In this document: piece by piece, positions 35,035 through 46,350 of the stretch
How positions within the stretch are numbered: the first letter of the stretch is position 1
Layout: each line of letters begins with the position of its first letter
From: Prorocentrum cordatum
Lineage: Eukaryota > Sar > Dinophyceae > Prorocentrales > Prorocentraceae
Direction of reading: 5' to 3'
Assembly (NCBI GenBank): GCA_963575745.1
Contig: CAUYUJ010018649.1
Location: forward strand, 231,123-295,122
DNA length: 64,000 nucleotides
Translations under genes and position numbers: made by a program
The notes under the pieces: model-generated
Seen by the model: the letters and a program-made list of their open reading frames with translations, nothing else
The model's database searches: none
What the model was told of the DNA's origin: nothing

Positions 35035-35175
35035 GAGGTACCTATGGGGCCACGAACTGTGTGAGGACTGTGCAAAACTGAGGGCCCACGAGAGGTGCGG
35101 ACGCATGCGGGCACCGCCACTAAGGCCTTCGGTGGAGCGCCCTATGGGACCACGAACCGTGCGCCATACGTTCCT
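35035..35175 (-). repeat. Isolated inverted copies of the 90-bp satellite
   Basis: TATGGGGCCACGAACTGTGT (about 35042) and CGGACGCATGCGGGCACCGC (about 35098) are reverse complements of the 6620-8530 satellite unit. A second partial unit (CCTTCGGTGGAGCGCCCTAT) follows. Two units in opposite orientation, 27 kb from the array. Confidence 0.85.
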
Positions 35176-35184
35176 GACTCGGGA

Positions 35185-35380
35185 GGGGCTGAAAAAGTGA
35201 AAGTGATAATCCCATGGACCTGCCACACGTTCGTGAGTTGGGGAAGAATCCCATAGCCCTGCCACACGCTTGTGATTTGGGAAAGCTGAAGTGATGAGAA
35301 TCCCATAGCCCTGCCAAACCTTCGTGACTCGCGAAAGCTGAAACGGTGAGACCACCATAGCCATGCCACACGTCGTTGAT
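35185..35380. repeat. Short tandem repeat, 60-70-bp unit
   Basis: Four degenerate copies of ATCCCATAGCCCTGCCACAC followed by CTTGTGA(TTTGGG)AAAGCTGAA. It lies directly beside the isolated satellite copies. Confidence 0.7.
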
Positions 35381-35384
35381 GATG

Positions 35385-37120
35385 TTGCCAGTTAACATGA
35401 CAAGATAACAACTTCGATGTGCAACTTTCCCCCGACCGAATCTGTATTGGCCGGGAATAAGAACTGTCAATCGTGAAGGGGGGAGGGGGGTATATTATCA
35501 TCTGGGGGGGTCGGTTATTCCTGTTTGCTTTCTCAATCCCCAGTTCCCCCCTCTCGGGCCCGAGGAAACAAAATAGAGGAGAGGGGCCGTTAGCGCAGGC
35601 GGACCACCCCGCGGGGCAACGAGGCCGAAGCTGACACCCCCGACAGTGGACCCCTCCGGAGGGGGCGCGGCCCAGGGGGACAACGACCGACGACGCCGAC
35701 GCCAACGGCGGCGGAAGTGCCGACGACAGCGGTGCTGACTAGGCTGGCGCCGCCGAGGCTGCCGACGCCGCCGATGCCGAGAACAACGAGGATGGCGACA
35801 TCGACGACATCGACGAGGGCGATCGACGACGCCGCCGCCGTCGGCGTCCTCGGCGACAGCGACTGACGGACTGCCAAGTGGACGGGAAAGGAGGAGGGGA
35901 AGGAAACGGGGGAGGAGAGGGGGAGGAGAAGGAGGAGGGGAAGGAAAAGCGAAAGGAGAAGGAGGAAGGAAAAGGAAGGTTGGTTGGTTGAACCCTGTTG
36001 GGAAAACAAAGAGAGGAGGAGGACGGGAAGGAGGAGGAACGGCAGGGAAAGGGAGGAGGCGAAGGAGGAGGCGGGGAAGGAGGAGTCCAAGGAGGGGAAG
36101 GAGGAGCAGGAGAAGGGGCAAGAGGAGGAGGAGCCCTGGCCTCGCTTCTTCGCCGCCCTCACGTCGGCGGCCTCCTGGGGCTGGCCTTCCAGGGGCGAGG
36201 GGGGAGGGGGTCGGCCGGGATGCGGCCCAGCCGCCGAACGCGCAGCCGCACGCCGAGCACGTCGGGCGCCTCGGCGGCTGGCCTCCGCCGCCAGCGTTCA
36301 GCATCTGGAGAGGCCAGCCTTGGGGCTCCCCATGACCTCCAGTTCAAGGCGGAGGTTTCTCCAGATTGTCGGCCTCATGGGGGCCATGGCCGGGTCACGG
36401 GCGGGAGCGTCAAGGGCTGAAGAGCGAGCCCCTGGGAAACAAGTCCAGAGACCTCCGCGGACACCGTGCTCAGAAATTTTCAAGACATCGGGCCCCGGGG
36501 CCGTCTGCAAAACTCGGGGACCTGCTCACCCAGATCCATCCAAACCGGGGCCGGTCGGGCCTTGCAAAATCCTGCAACAGAACTGGCTGTGCAAGATCCT
36601 GCACAATCTGGCGCTCGGACTGGGACTGAATCCCGTGTGCACTGACCCCCGCCTCGTGCGCCCCGGGCCGGAAAGCCAGCCACGGGAAGGCAGGAGAGCC
36701 CAGCATGGAATCCATAAACCGGATCGGCGATGGCAATGGACCAGATCGGCGGATATCGGCAGTCGAGTAGGAGAAGTCGAACCGGCGGGAATCGGCAGGC
36801 CAGCAGGCCTCCATGGAGAAATTCGAACCCAAATCGGCCTCCGAAGTCGCACGGGATCGGAATCGGAAGCCATCGAAATCGAATCGAACCCAATCGGACG
36901 GATCGAACCGAGCCCTGGGAGGAGAGGAAGAGGCCCAAAGGCCCACGCACTTAGCGCCAGGTGTCTGGGGCGCCGTCGGCCGCGACATTCCTCAAGGGCC
37001 TGTTCCTCATCCGCGTTTGCCCGGGAGTTTCCGCTGGGGCGAGGCCGGTGGCTGGCATCACCAAGACGACCTTTCCCTGACGTTTCCCTTCCCGTCCCTC
37101 CACCTCCGCCTCCTGCTGCT
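35385..37120. other. Stretch without a recognisable gene; GGA tract and short repeats
   Basis: 35885-36140 is a GGA/GAAGGAGG purine tract. 36545-36605 has TGCAAAATCCTGCA and TGCAAGATCCTGCA. 36705-36930 is a degenerate ATCGG/AATCGG repeat. Open frames (for example plus 35984-37342, 452 codons) are due to GC-rich composition; no domain is seen. Confidence 0.5.
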
Positions 37121-37599
37121 GCTATTCACTCCTCCTCCTCGTTCCTTCGTCCGTTCGCAGTGTCAGGGCAGGGGCTGGAAGCTTGCAAGGGGTTGGGAGG
37201 CCCAACCAGCAGCTTCGCCTTAGGCGAAACCGAGCTCCAGCTCTGTTGTACCGTAGTAACGATAATCCCAGTAGTAGGAGGCGGCCCATTTCAAGCAGTT
37301 TTGGCATCGATGGCAAATCGCACACCTCGCATTGAAGTGTAATCAGATCTAGGCGGCCGGCCGCTTTGAGCCAAGCAGCCACGGATGCACGCTCGTTCCC
37401 CCTCACATGCAACGCGCAGCCCTCTTTCGAGTCGGGGGGGAGGGAGACGAAGCGTGAGTCCGCCGCCTCTATACAGCAGGCACAGCAGCTCCGATGCACA
37501 AAAGGGGCAGCAAAAGAGCGGGGCCATAAGGAAGGTGGACCCGCGCGCAAGTTGCGCTGCCTGCACTTTACTGTGCATGCGAGTACTCCTGAGGCGGCA

Positions 37600-37863
37600 A
37601 CAGACCGAGATGTCTGGCCAACCCGATAGGGAGCATGACGCTTTAGATCATGTTTGAAGGACCGCGTACCTCCCATGACCTGTACGAGCATTTCTCTGTC
37701 GATGCTCCCCTTGGTGTGACCGCCCGCGGTCATATCGCGGGTGTTGCACCATTGAGTGCTGCGCACGACTCCTCGCTCCATCATCTGTCGTATCCACCCT
37801 GATGTGTCAGAAAAAAAGGTACACCCAGTCGGCTTATTCAAGTCTTTGCTTGACAAGGACTTT

Positions 37864-37917
<54 letters not shown>

Positions 37918-40900
37918 TCAACATATATGGTCAAAGTGACCTCGGTGCTCAGGCCACCAAACTCAAGTACATCTTTCAACGGAGTGGGAGTTATCGGCCC
38001 TGCGTGGAGCTCGTGCAGTGTCACGATCGTGGACTAGCAGTCCTCCAAGTCGTGGGCCGCTGCTGGTGTCTCTGCTGAATAGCTCGAGCGGACCTGCAAG
38101 CGGTGAGACTCGCAGTACGCATCGATCAAGTGAACGACGGGCTTGCCGGATGGCGTGCTTCCACGCCGTAGCAGGTGTGCCCCGCGAATACCATAGCCTT
38201 TGACTTCGCCATCGGCATCTCCACTCAGGCGTCGATAACCTGCGTCGCTGTGCAGGTCAACTTCGCCCGTGGGAGTCATCGCCTGGTAGACGATCTTCCT
38301 AGGGCAGGCCTGCAGTGCCCTGGTGCTCGCGCTCAGCCGTCGCACTTGTATGTTGATCGGTTCTTGGGCGCGCTGTAGAGAGACAACGTGCGCCATCAAC
38401 CATGCCCGGGTGAATAACGCATGCGCCAAGGCGCCTCTGCGGCTGACGAACACGTCTGCAACCATCTTGGATGCTTGGGCGTCGGCGTCGGCGCCTGTAA
38501 GTTCAGGGTGTTGTATAGGACGGAGCTGTCTGATGTATTCGTCTGGGACCATCATAACACTTCTGTTCTCGTCCGCGGTATATCCCACAACACAATTGGT
38601 GCACGTGTGCTTGTTGAGTTTACACTTGCCAGAAGTATCTTCTACGCACTTGACGCACTTCTCAGCGGTGCCCTCTGCGCCGGCCATAGTGATGCCATCG
38701 ACGTGGCTGGCCGCGAGCAGGCTGCTGCTCGTCTCGAACTCCTCGCCCTAGGACGTGGGTCTGAAACCGAAACCTCTTGTGGTCCTGATGAGCTTTAGTG
38801 AGAAAGCTCGAGGTGCGTCCTTGGTGTCAGTGCCTGGCTTGAGGCACTGCAAGCAGTGCTTCGACTCGTCGCGGCGTTCGAATCCTGGGAAAATTCGAAG
38901 CACCGAAGCCGACCCAGGCGGCAGAGCAAAGCACACCGCACGTTCATTTTCACCAGTTGCCCAGCAAGTTCCTGGTAGGTCAACCCTTCCAGAAGGCCAT
39001 GTTGATGTCGAGGGAAGCAATAATCCATTGCTTCTTGCACGCTGCCGTGCTCGCGAGTAGTCCTTGGCTTGGCCGCCGCGCCGTTCCCGGGAAAGCTTCC
39101 ACGTCGAAGGCTTCATGGTCAATGGAGCCTCGAACCACCGGGCGTAATCTGATGGCGCGTTCCATATCGCCCTTCTCGTTCATCGCGAACTTCCATGTAT
39201 GCACGTACCTCGAAGTCATGATGTTTGACGCTTTAGATAGATCGTGCAGTTTGAAGCACTGGTTGCCAAACCATGTCTTGAGTTCAGTGTATAGGGCTTT
39301 CGATACTTTCTCGGGATTCGCCTGGATGTCAGGCTCCGCGAGGAGGTCGTCTTCCGTGACGACCACAGCTCGCTTTGCAGCGGCGGCGAAATATACTCGC
39401 ATGGTGGCCACACGGTCGGCATCGAATGTCATTTGCTGCTGTTCGGACAAGACTACTGGTGACATTTCTGCCGTAAAGCAGGGTCCTACATATTGTCCGT
39501 TTTCGTCTGAGTCCAGTTTGTAACTGCAGTCTTCGACCGTGGAACACAAAGGGACATGATACGTCTCCTCGATGTCGGAGTCGCGTGGGTGCCCCCACTG
39601 AGGCAAGTGCCCCCGCTGTTCTTCAGCTACAGTGACCAGCGACTGTTGTCTGGAATCACATGTTCAGGTACTGTGAAAAGGCCCTCTAGTGGAATTGCCT
39701 CCAGCAGTTCCCTTTCATCATGCTGTTCTGTGTACCACATTTCCATGATATGTGCCTGCAGATCCGCCTCCAATTCCTCGTATATCGTGGAAAGCCGTCC
39801 GCCCTCCTGCGGCGGTTCGGCCCTTGGGGTTCTCTTGCGGTTCCGTCCTGTGTCGGTATATCCACCAATTCCTCAAACGTTGTCAGATCCTGATTAAGCC
39901 CGCTTGAGGTTTGGTGGATTTCAGACACTGGATGATTCTTGAATGTGCTGACCCAGTTACATCATGAATGTTGAGAGCGGTGCCTTCTGCTTCAGAAATC
40001 CTGGATTCACACTGTTGTCATAGTGGACCAACGTGGAACTGTCAGCGTAAGCCACCGGAGGTAGCTTGTGGATACCTTTGGCTAACCTAACCGAAACTAC
40101 ATCGTCGATGCGGAAGCAGTTTCTGATGAGGTATCGTAGAGCCAGATGCCCCTTAGGAAATGATCGGCTTGCGCTTGTCATCTGAAGCGGGCCCTTCTCG
40201 GTCGGGACATCGCCGCATGTCATGGCAGGCCCCCCCGCAGACGAACAGGCCACAAACGTCAACGCTGTCCGCAGTGCAGCGCTGTCGGAGCCAATCTCCC
40301 TGGCTACCAAAGCTGCAATGTAGAGTGAATGCCGTGCATCGCCGCATTGCGCCTGGAAGTCGCGGCCTCCCACTCGAATGATGACTTGACCAGTGTCGGG
40401 ATCGTTCCTTACGACCGGGAATGGGCCATTCCAGCCTCCCATAGTTGTCCTTCGTGGTTGTGGGGCGGTGGTAATCAACAACATCTCATTCGTCGTAGTA
40501 GTGCTGACCGGTGATAGTTGTCTTAGTGCGTGATGCGCGATTGGTCTCTTGGCTACTGCAGTGGCCTGTGCGGCAGCTTCAATGCATACCTTGCGTATCA
40601 TCTGTTCACGAGAATGATCCGACGTTTCCGTCGGCTGTTCGCGATCCAGGATAGGCAAGTCAGGGAGCATTGCCTGTTGCCGCCCAAACAGGGCGCTGCG
40701 TGGTGGCACCTCACTATAGAAAGTGAACGCGCTGGCAACGAACAAGGCTTCATGCAGTAGTCGTGTGAACACAAGAGGTATGTCGAATCTGCTGAGTTCA
40801 GCTTCCATGACATGGAGTAAATAGATGGCGCAATATGCCATTTCTGGCTTCGATCGTCGTAGCGCGTAATCCACGTGCACGTGTCCTTCAGTGCACTTTG

Positions 40901-41883
40901 CCTTAAGGACTGCTGTCGCAGTGTCATTGTTGAGGGCGCCCTCTCCATCGGATTAGAGTACCTCTGCTGATCCAAACCGCGTCCAGCACTGATGGTGCGC
41001 AGCCAGGAGACTGGTCATTGTCTTGTCCAGTACCTCCATTATTGCAGCATAGCGAATACAACGATAGATGCGATGACATATAGTATAATCTTGTTTGTAG
41101 AACAGAAGGCCACATTCAACTTCTTAGTTGGAATTGCAAGGCACTGCAATAGATGGCATAACCGTATGCCCAGGCTTGTCCCAAGCCCTGCACTCCCGAC
41201 ATGTGTCGCAGACACATTTGATCAGGTTGAGCCTGACGTTGTCCAAACCTATCTCGGTTAAACTGAGTCTCGTCTTAGGCCCTTTCGCATGGGACCAACG
41301 CGATGTAGCTTCCGCAGCTCGCGTGCTACCACGCTTGGATCAAGGCTTCGTAAGTTTTGTAGACTGATTTGTACGTCGAACCTTCACCAGTCTGGAAGTA
41401 GTGGGCGTGCAGCAGGGTTACCCGCAGGTGGCGGTGGACGTGGATCTCCTCCTTGCTGCCGGCCACGTCTGACTCTGACCTGTGGCAGTCGGATGCGGCC
41501 ATCCGAACTACCAGCTCCGCTCAAGGCAGGTTGCCCTGCAGCAGTCAACCACATGTCTGCCTACTATAATACCGTAATGCCCGCTGTGGGTCCGGCTCTA
41601 GAGCTGGCGGGTCTTGGTGCTCGTTGCCGCACGAACGGTGGTGCGGCTTGTGCCTCGGGTGGTGGTGTTGCTGGTTCGGCAGGAGCCGGCGGCGCCTGTC
41701 CGCGATTGTAGGGCAGCTTCCAAGGTTTGGCAAACTTGCATTTGCCAGGTATCCATACATGTCCAGGCTTGTTCCGGCCGTAGTTCTTCTTGCAGCTCGG
41801 ACATTCCCAATGGTAGTCTTCCTTATCATACCACCTGCAATGCTTGGGGTTTCTGTCGTGTGAGGGAGAGCGCATGTGAACAT
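37600..41883 (-). pseudogene. Ty1/copia retrotransposon pol: zinc motif, integrase, RT, RNase H (decayed)
   Basis: Minus-strand order. 41740-41870 CRWYDKEDYHWECPSCKKNY, a Cys-rich motif. 41170-41215 VCDTCRECRAW, the pre-integrase cysteines. 41110-40700 the integrase core, ending SDGEGALNND (second catalytic Asp) and MEAELSRFDIPLVFTRLLHE. 40300-40450 PFPVVRNDPDTGQVIIRV. 39350-38980 RT entry (ELKTWFGNQCFKLHD, then DINMAFWKG). 38760-38980 VCFALPPGSASVLR and DAPRAFSLKL, the PPG and APR.F blocks. 38694-38705 HVDG, the catalytic box. 38034-38360 RNase H with LHSDAGYRRLSG and VRSSYSAETPA. 37650-37800 STQWCNTRDMTAGGHTKGSI, the copia carboxyl signature. Lesions: TAA at 40953-40955 (where Tyr-Ser-Asp is expected), TAG at 38034-38036, several frameshifts (39.0-39.95 kb), second RT Asp changed to Gly, and an insertion at 37861-37914. 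LTRs were not found. Confidence 0.85.
37861..37914. repeat. T23-A31 homopolymer pair inserted in copia RNase H
   Basis: Exactly 23 T followed by 31 A on the plus strand, 54 bp in total, and therefore frame-preserving. It lies between VTLTIYVEY and SLSSKDLNKPTGC of the copia RNase H frame, and adds Phe and Lys runs on the minus strand. Both halves can pair to give a long A/T hairpin. Confidence 0.95.
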
Positions 41884-41894
41884 TATCCGCGCAT

Positions 41895-43085
41895 GCAGGA
41901 CACCGGCGCCGTCGACGGAGCCCGCCGAGCCCTCGTCGGCGCTGGTGTCAGCGCAGCTGTTGGCGCAACAACCGAGGCCTCGCCGACGCTGCTGTCGGCG
42001 AGGCCGTCGACGCCGCCGCTAGACCCATCGTCGGTGCCGATGTCGGCGCGACCGTCGGCGCAGCGTTCGTGGGCCCTGTCGTCTCCGACGCGGGCGCGGC
42101 CGTTGTCGCAACCGCCGGAGACCTCGACGATGCTGTTGCCGGCGTGGCCGTCGGCGTAGCACTCTGAGACTTCGTTGACGTTGCTGTCGGTGTGGCTGTA
42201 GGCGCATCCGTCGGGGGCCCCATCAGCGCTGCCGTCGGCGCCGCAGGTGGAAACCTGGTCGGCACTACTGTCGGCTCGGCTGCCAGCGAGGCCGTCAGAA
42301 ACCTCGGCGATGCTGCTGTCGACGCAGCTGTCGGCGCTGCCATCGGGAACCTTGGCGATGCTGCTGTCGACGCGGCCGCCAGAACAGCGAACGGGGACCT
42401 CGCTGACGCTGCCGTCGGCGGCGTGGCCGGCGGCGCAGCAGGCGGAACTCTCGGCGATGCTGTCGTCGACGCGGCCGTCGGCGCAGCACGTGATGACCTT
42501 GCCAACGCCGTTGTCCGCGGGGCCGGCGACGGAGCAGTCGGAGACCTCGCAGGTGCCAGCGTTGGCGCGGCCATCGGCACAGCAGCCAGAGACCTTGTCG
42601 ATGCTGCCGTCGGCGTGGTCGCCCACGCAGCCGTCGGACCTCGTGTCAGTGCCGACGTTAATGTGGCCGTCGGCGTAGCACTCGGGGCGGCGGTCGACGT
42701 CGCCGATTTTGCTGTCGGCGTGGCCGGCGGCGCAGCCGTCGGAGACCTCGGCGGCGCTGCTGTCGACGCGGCCTTCGGCGCAGAAGCTGTCGGCGTGGCC
42801 ATCGACGGAATTGTCAGAGACCTCGCCGGCGCCGTCGTCGGCGCGGCCGACGGCGCAGCCGCCGCGGGCCCTGTCGACGCCGATGTCGGCATGGCCGTCC
42901 GCGCAGCCGTCGGGCCTCAGGCCGGCGTGGCCGTTGGCGGAGCACGCGGAGACATCGTCGACGTTGCTGTCGGCGTAGTCGTCGGTGTAGCCGTCGGAAA
43001 ACTCGCGGGTGCCGGCGTCGGCGCGGTCGTCGGAGATCCTGTTGACGCCGTTGTCGGTATGGCCAGGGCCATCGTCGCAGCTGGC
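41895..43085 (-). repeat. 48-bp coding-type minisatellite, about 24 copies
   Basis: The minus strand encodes a 16-residue repeat of the type CCADGRANAGTCEVSD (consensus CADGHADSSIxEVSD). Almost all copies keep exact 48-bp length, so the 787-codon frame 44246-41883 never shifts. Plus-strand frames are also open (Ala/Gly-rich 16-mers such as VGAAIGNLGDAAVDAA). Immediately upstream on the minus strand, 43240-43090 encodes EEQDYQVYGGFQALEHDATE and EWAKSAKRRREEDEEVERVA, a charged non-repetitive segment that looks like the real gag-type sequence in which the repeat expanded. Downstream is the copia zinc motif in another frame. Whether this was a structural gag region is inference. Confidence 0.7.
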
Positions 43086-43384
43086 TTCTCTGAATGCCAC
43101 TCGCTCCACTTCCTCGTCCTCCTCTCTCCTTCGCTTCGCACTTTTTGCCCACTCCGTGGCGTCGTGCTCCAGGGCCTGGAAGCCGCCGTACACCTGATAG
43201 TCCTGTTCCTCCTGCTCGTCGTCCGCCTCGTCGCCCCCGCCGCAGTTTCTGCCGCACTCCCCAAGCTCACTCGCTGTTGTTCCCGAAGGGGGGAGGGGGC
43301 GGAGAAGGCGCGGGAGGAGGACCAGGGGGGGGGAAGGCAAGGAGTGGCCGATGAAGACCTCCGCGTTGCTGAAGCTCTGGGTGC

Positions 43385-43775
43385 CGGTGCCCAAAGGGTG
43401 CTCGGCCTGGCGGAGGCGGCGGCATGGTTGCTCGCCTGCCCCAGCGCCGGCGGCACTCCCCGAAGACGAGAAGTCCGCGTCGCTGAGGTTGGTGTTGTCC
43501 GTGCCGGTGCCCACAGGGTGCTCGGCCTGGCGGAGGCGGCGGCATGGTTGCTCGCCTGCCCCTGCGCCGGCGGCACTCCCCGAAGACGAGAAGTCCGCGT
43601 CGGAGGCGGCGGCGTGGTCGCTCGCCTGCCCCAGCGCCGGCGGCACTCCCCGAAGACGAGAAGCCCGCGTCGCTGAGGTTGGTGTTGTCGGCGCCGGTAC
43701 CCACATGGTGCTCGGCCTGGCGGAGCTGGCGGCATGGTTGCTCGCCTGCCCCAGCGCCGGCGGCACTCCCGGGAG
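43385..43775. repeat. 120-bp tandem repeat, four copies (one 70-bp)
   Basis: Units contain GTGCTCGGCCTGGCGGA, TTGCTCGCCTGCCCC and CACTCCCCGAAGACGAGAAG, with CTCGCCTGCCCC at about 43431, 43551, 43621 and 43741. The 70-bp spacing marks an internal deletion in one unit. Confidence 0.85.
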
Positions 43776-44099
43776 GTGGGAAGGGGCCCTAGCTGTGCGC
43801 ACCCCCTTTGGCCCGGGTCGGGCCCCGGCCTCGTCGCACCCAAACGCTCCTGTCCAGGTACCACCTCGCGGGGACGGTGCCGCGGCGGCCCCAGCCTCCC
43901 ACATGCTCCTTTTCGTCCTTCTCCTCGACGAAGATCCAGTCTTCTGTGCCGCTGGCCAGCTTGCGGTGGGGTTGGCTCCGGGTCGCCGTGAGATTTCCGC
44001 CCAGCAGCAGCCCAGTCGCCGTCGGCGCGCGCGAGAGCGCACATTTGTGCCTAGCCGGCCGCCGTCAGGGAAGGCAGGCGAGCTGCCGGCAGCGCCGAT

Positions 44100-44750
44100 A
44101 ACCAGCGCCGCGCGGCGTCGCACCTCCCTGCCCTGCGTGGTGGCGGCTGGTGGCGGCGGTGCCGCCGTTTCCCAGCCGCGGGGCGCCCCGCGCGGCGGCG
44201 TGGCCAGGCCGCGCGTGGGCTTCCCCTGAGGTGGGGCCAGTTCCAAGCCGCCGCGGGGGTCTCGCCCAGCAGCAGCCCAGTCGCTGTCAGCGCGCGCTTG
44301 GGCAGCGCCGTCGGGCCCGGCCGGCGGCCCCGCGCTCGCCGCGGGGGCGGGCGGTGGCTGCCAGCAGCGCTGCGCGGCAGCTGGGGGCCGACGCCGTGCA
44401 GCTGAGGCTCCCCCTTGCTCGTCGCGGCTCTGGCCAGTCGCGGCAGGAGCGCCGCCCCCCAGCCATGGAGCGCCTCGCGCGGCGGCATGGCCCTGCCGCG
44501 CGTGCGCTCCTGCTCGGCAGGCGGCGGCAACGCGCGCGCCGCCGCCCCCCAGCCATGGGGCGCCCTGTGTCCGCCGCGGGAGTGGGGCGGGCAGTGGCTG
44601 CCACCAGTGCCGTGCGGCAGGTGGTGGCCGACGCCGCGCGGCGCAGCCCCTCCCCGCTCTGCTCGGCAGTGGCCAGTGGCGGCAGCGCCGCCGCCCCCCA
44701 GCCGCGGGGCGCCCCGCGCGGCGGCATGGCCCCGCGTGAGCACCTCCCGG
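44100..44750. repeat. GC-rich repeat block, CAGCCGCGGGGCGCCCCGCG units
   Basis: GCCCCCCAGCCATGGAGCGC and its variants recur near 44170, 44458, 44548 and 44698, each followed by GCGCGGCGGCATGGCC or similar. This is an irregular, very GC-rich array with no supported gene on either strand. Confidence 0.6.
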
Positions 44751-44759
44751 AATCCCTGG

Positions 44760-45680
44760 ATCTTCCGGGCTCCCGGAGTGGGCCTCCGGGATGCCCTGGC
44801 CTCTGGGCCACCTGAGGCCAGCTCCCAGCTTGAACCCCAGGGAGCTTGAGTGGGAGCGAGAGGGAGAGAGAAGGCAAGCAGAGAGCAGGAGCAGGGAGCA
44901 AGGGAGACCCAGAGGAGAAACCCCCGCATCCTGGGGCCCCAGAAAGCCTACCGTTTAAGCTAAAGCCAAACAATTAAAATATGCCGCCCAGGACAAACAT
45001 TCTTGGAGATCCCCTTGAATCCATGGTGAATGGTCAATTGTCTGCACAACAGTGACATCTTCGAGTTTATGCGCAAGTGAGCTGCACGTCGCCACGCGGC
45101 GCGGCCCCGGCCGACACTTGCCATCCCGATCCCGATCCCATCCTCCCCGTCCTCCTCCTCCTTTTGACGCTAGGCAAGCTGCAGCGTCATGGCTCGAGAG
45201 ATCATCGTCCTCCTCCTCGTCGTCCTACTACTCCTCCTACTCCTCCTCCTACTCCTCATCTGGGACGAGAGCCTCCGAAACGATCACGGGGGCTGCGACC
45301 CCTTCCCCACGCCCAGTCTTTTCCCCCAAATCGTGTTTTGACGGCCGCGAAACGGCCTACACGAGGCACAACACGTCGAAAAGCCTGCCCTCACGAGCTC
45401 TGTCGCGACGCCCTGATGTGAGGGTCTGGACGACGTCGTTGTCCAGGAGGTCGAAGCGGGAAAACGCTCCGCCCCTGGGCCGTCGCCCCGTGGGCTGGCT
45501 GCCCACTAGCGCGGCGGAGGCATCAGAAGAAAACGAAGAAGAAAATCAATGAGGAGAGAAAGTGGAAGGAGAAGCTGCATCAACGTGGCCTTTCTGAGGT
45601 CCGCGCGGGTTTCTTGGATCGGCGTTGCATCCTCCTCCCTGCAACCCCAGCAAGTTTTGAGATCATTTTTTTATTCCGGC
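44760..45680. other. Stretch without a recognisable gene
   Basis: It contains a GAGAGG run (44850-44900), a lower-GC segment (44950-45070), and (CTC/CTA)n at 45210-45260. The dispersed repeat copy 2 is at 45590-45660. Nothing codes convincingly. Confidence 0.45.
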
Positions 45681-45681
45681 C

Positions 45682-45973
45682 GGTAACGCTCGTTACCCAG
45701 GGGGGGGGGGGGTCGTGCCCCCCGGGTAACGGTAACGCTTGGGCTGGGCGGGGTATGGCGAAGCAGGGGCGCTCTGCGATCGCCATAGTATGCGCGCGAG
45801 CAGCACTCTCTGCCTGAGAGCACCACAGTGGCTTGCGATTCGAGTACAAGCGCAAAGCCCGCCGCGTGGTCCCGGCACCAGCATGTTGGAGGGGAAGACC
45901 GAGACCCCCCCCGCGTACGAGCGTTACCGTTACGGGGGGGGGGGGGGGAGAGGCCCGGGTAACGAGCGTTACC
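45682..45973. mobile_element. Foldback element with nested palindromic termini (292 bp)
   Basis: Outer terminal inverted repeats are perfect: GGTAACGCTCGTTACCC (45682-45698) against its complement at 45957-45973. Each terminus is itself palindromic (GTAACG-CT-CGTTAC). Inside lies a G-run (45701-45712), then an inner arm GTAACGGTAACGC (45726-45738), whose complement GCGTTACCGTTAC is at 45921-45933, followed by a second G-run (45934-45948). Target duplication is not evident. No transposase is present, so if mobile it is non-autonomous. The same architecture with different sequence occurs at 60444-60624. Confidence 0.75.
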
Positions 45974-46277
45974 CCCCAGAGGATAAAAAACAATCTCTTT
46001 CGGCAACAGCACGGTACAGCCCAGGACGGGTAGCGAGGTGGGCTGAAAGCTTCTAGATCCCTGACGAATGGGCGCGCCGGCAGTATTGCTATCTGTCCCA
46101 GGGGGCCCTCAGAACTCGTTCTGGAGAGCATTCCGAAGGAAGGCCTGCACGATGGTCTTGGTCAGCTTCGCCTTCACCGTGACGACTTTGCCACATATTT
46201 CGCGCTTCCTTGCGCTGCTCCGGTTACCAGCAGCGGTGTATACGCCACGCCCTCGTGCCAGGCATTGAGAGAAGAAC

Positions 46278-46350
46278 GTTCGGAGGTCCCCGCGAATTCC
46301 TTGGATCAGCGATGCACCCCGTCCCCGGCGCCCTCCGCGTGCCATGGGAC
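46278..46350. repeat. Dispersed 60-80-bp repeat, copy 3 of 4
   Basis: TTCGGAGGTCCCCGCG, AATTCCTTGGATCAGCG, ATGCACCCCG; see 22362-22440. The sequence to 46740 contains no recognisable gene, ending in a GTCGTC/CTCCTC run at 46638-46690. Confidence 0.6.

Noticed and set aside
35984-37342. A 452-codon plus-strand frame
   Set aside because: It starts in a GGA purine tract and passes through several short repeats. No domain and no consistent composition.
38870-38890. GGCGTTCGAATCC resembling a tRNA T-arm
   Set aside because: No acceptor or anticodon stem fits around it, and it falls within copia RT coding sequence.
42192-43676. A 494-codon plus-strand Ala/Gly/Val-rich frame
   Set aside because: It is the antisense reading of the 48-bp repeat. 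The minus strand carries the non-repetitive flanking gag-like sequence, so the plus frame is a shadow.
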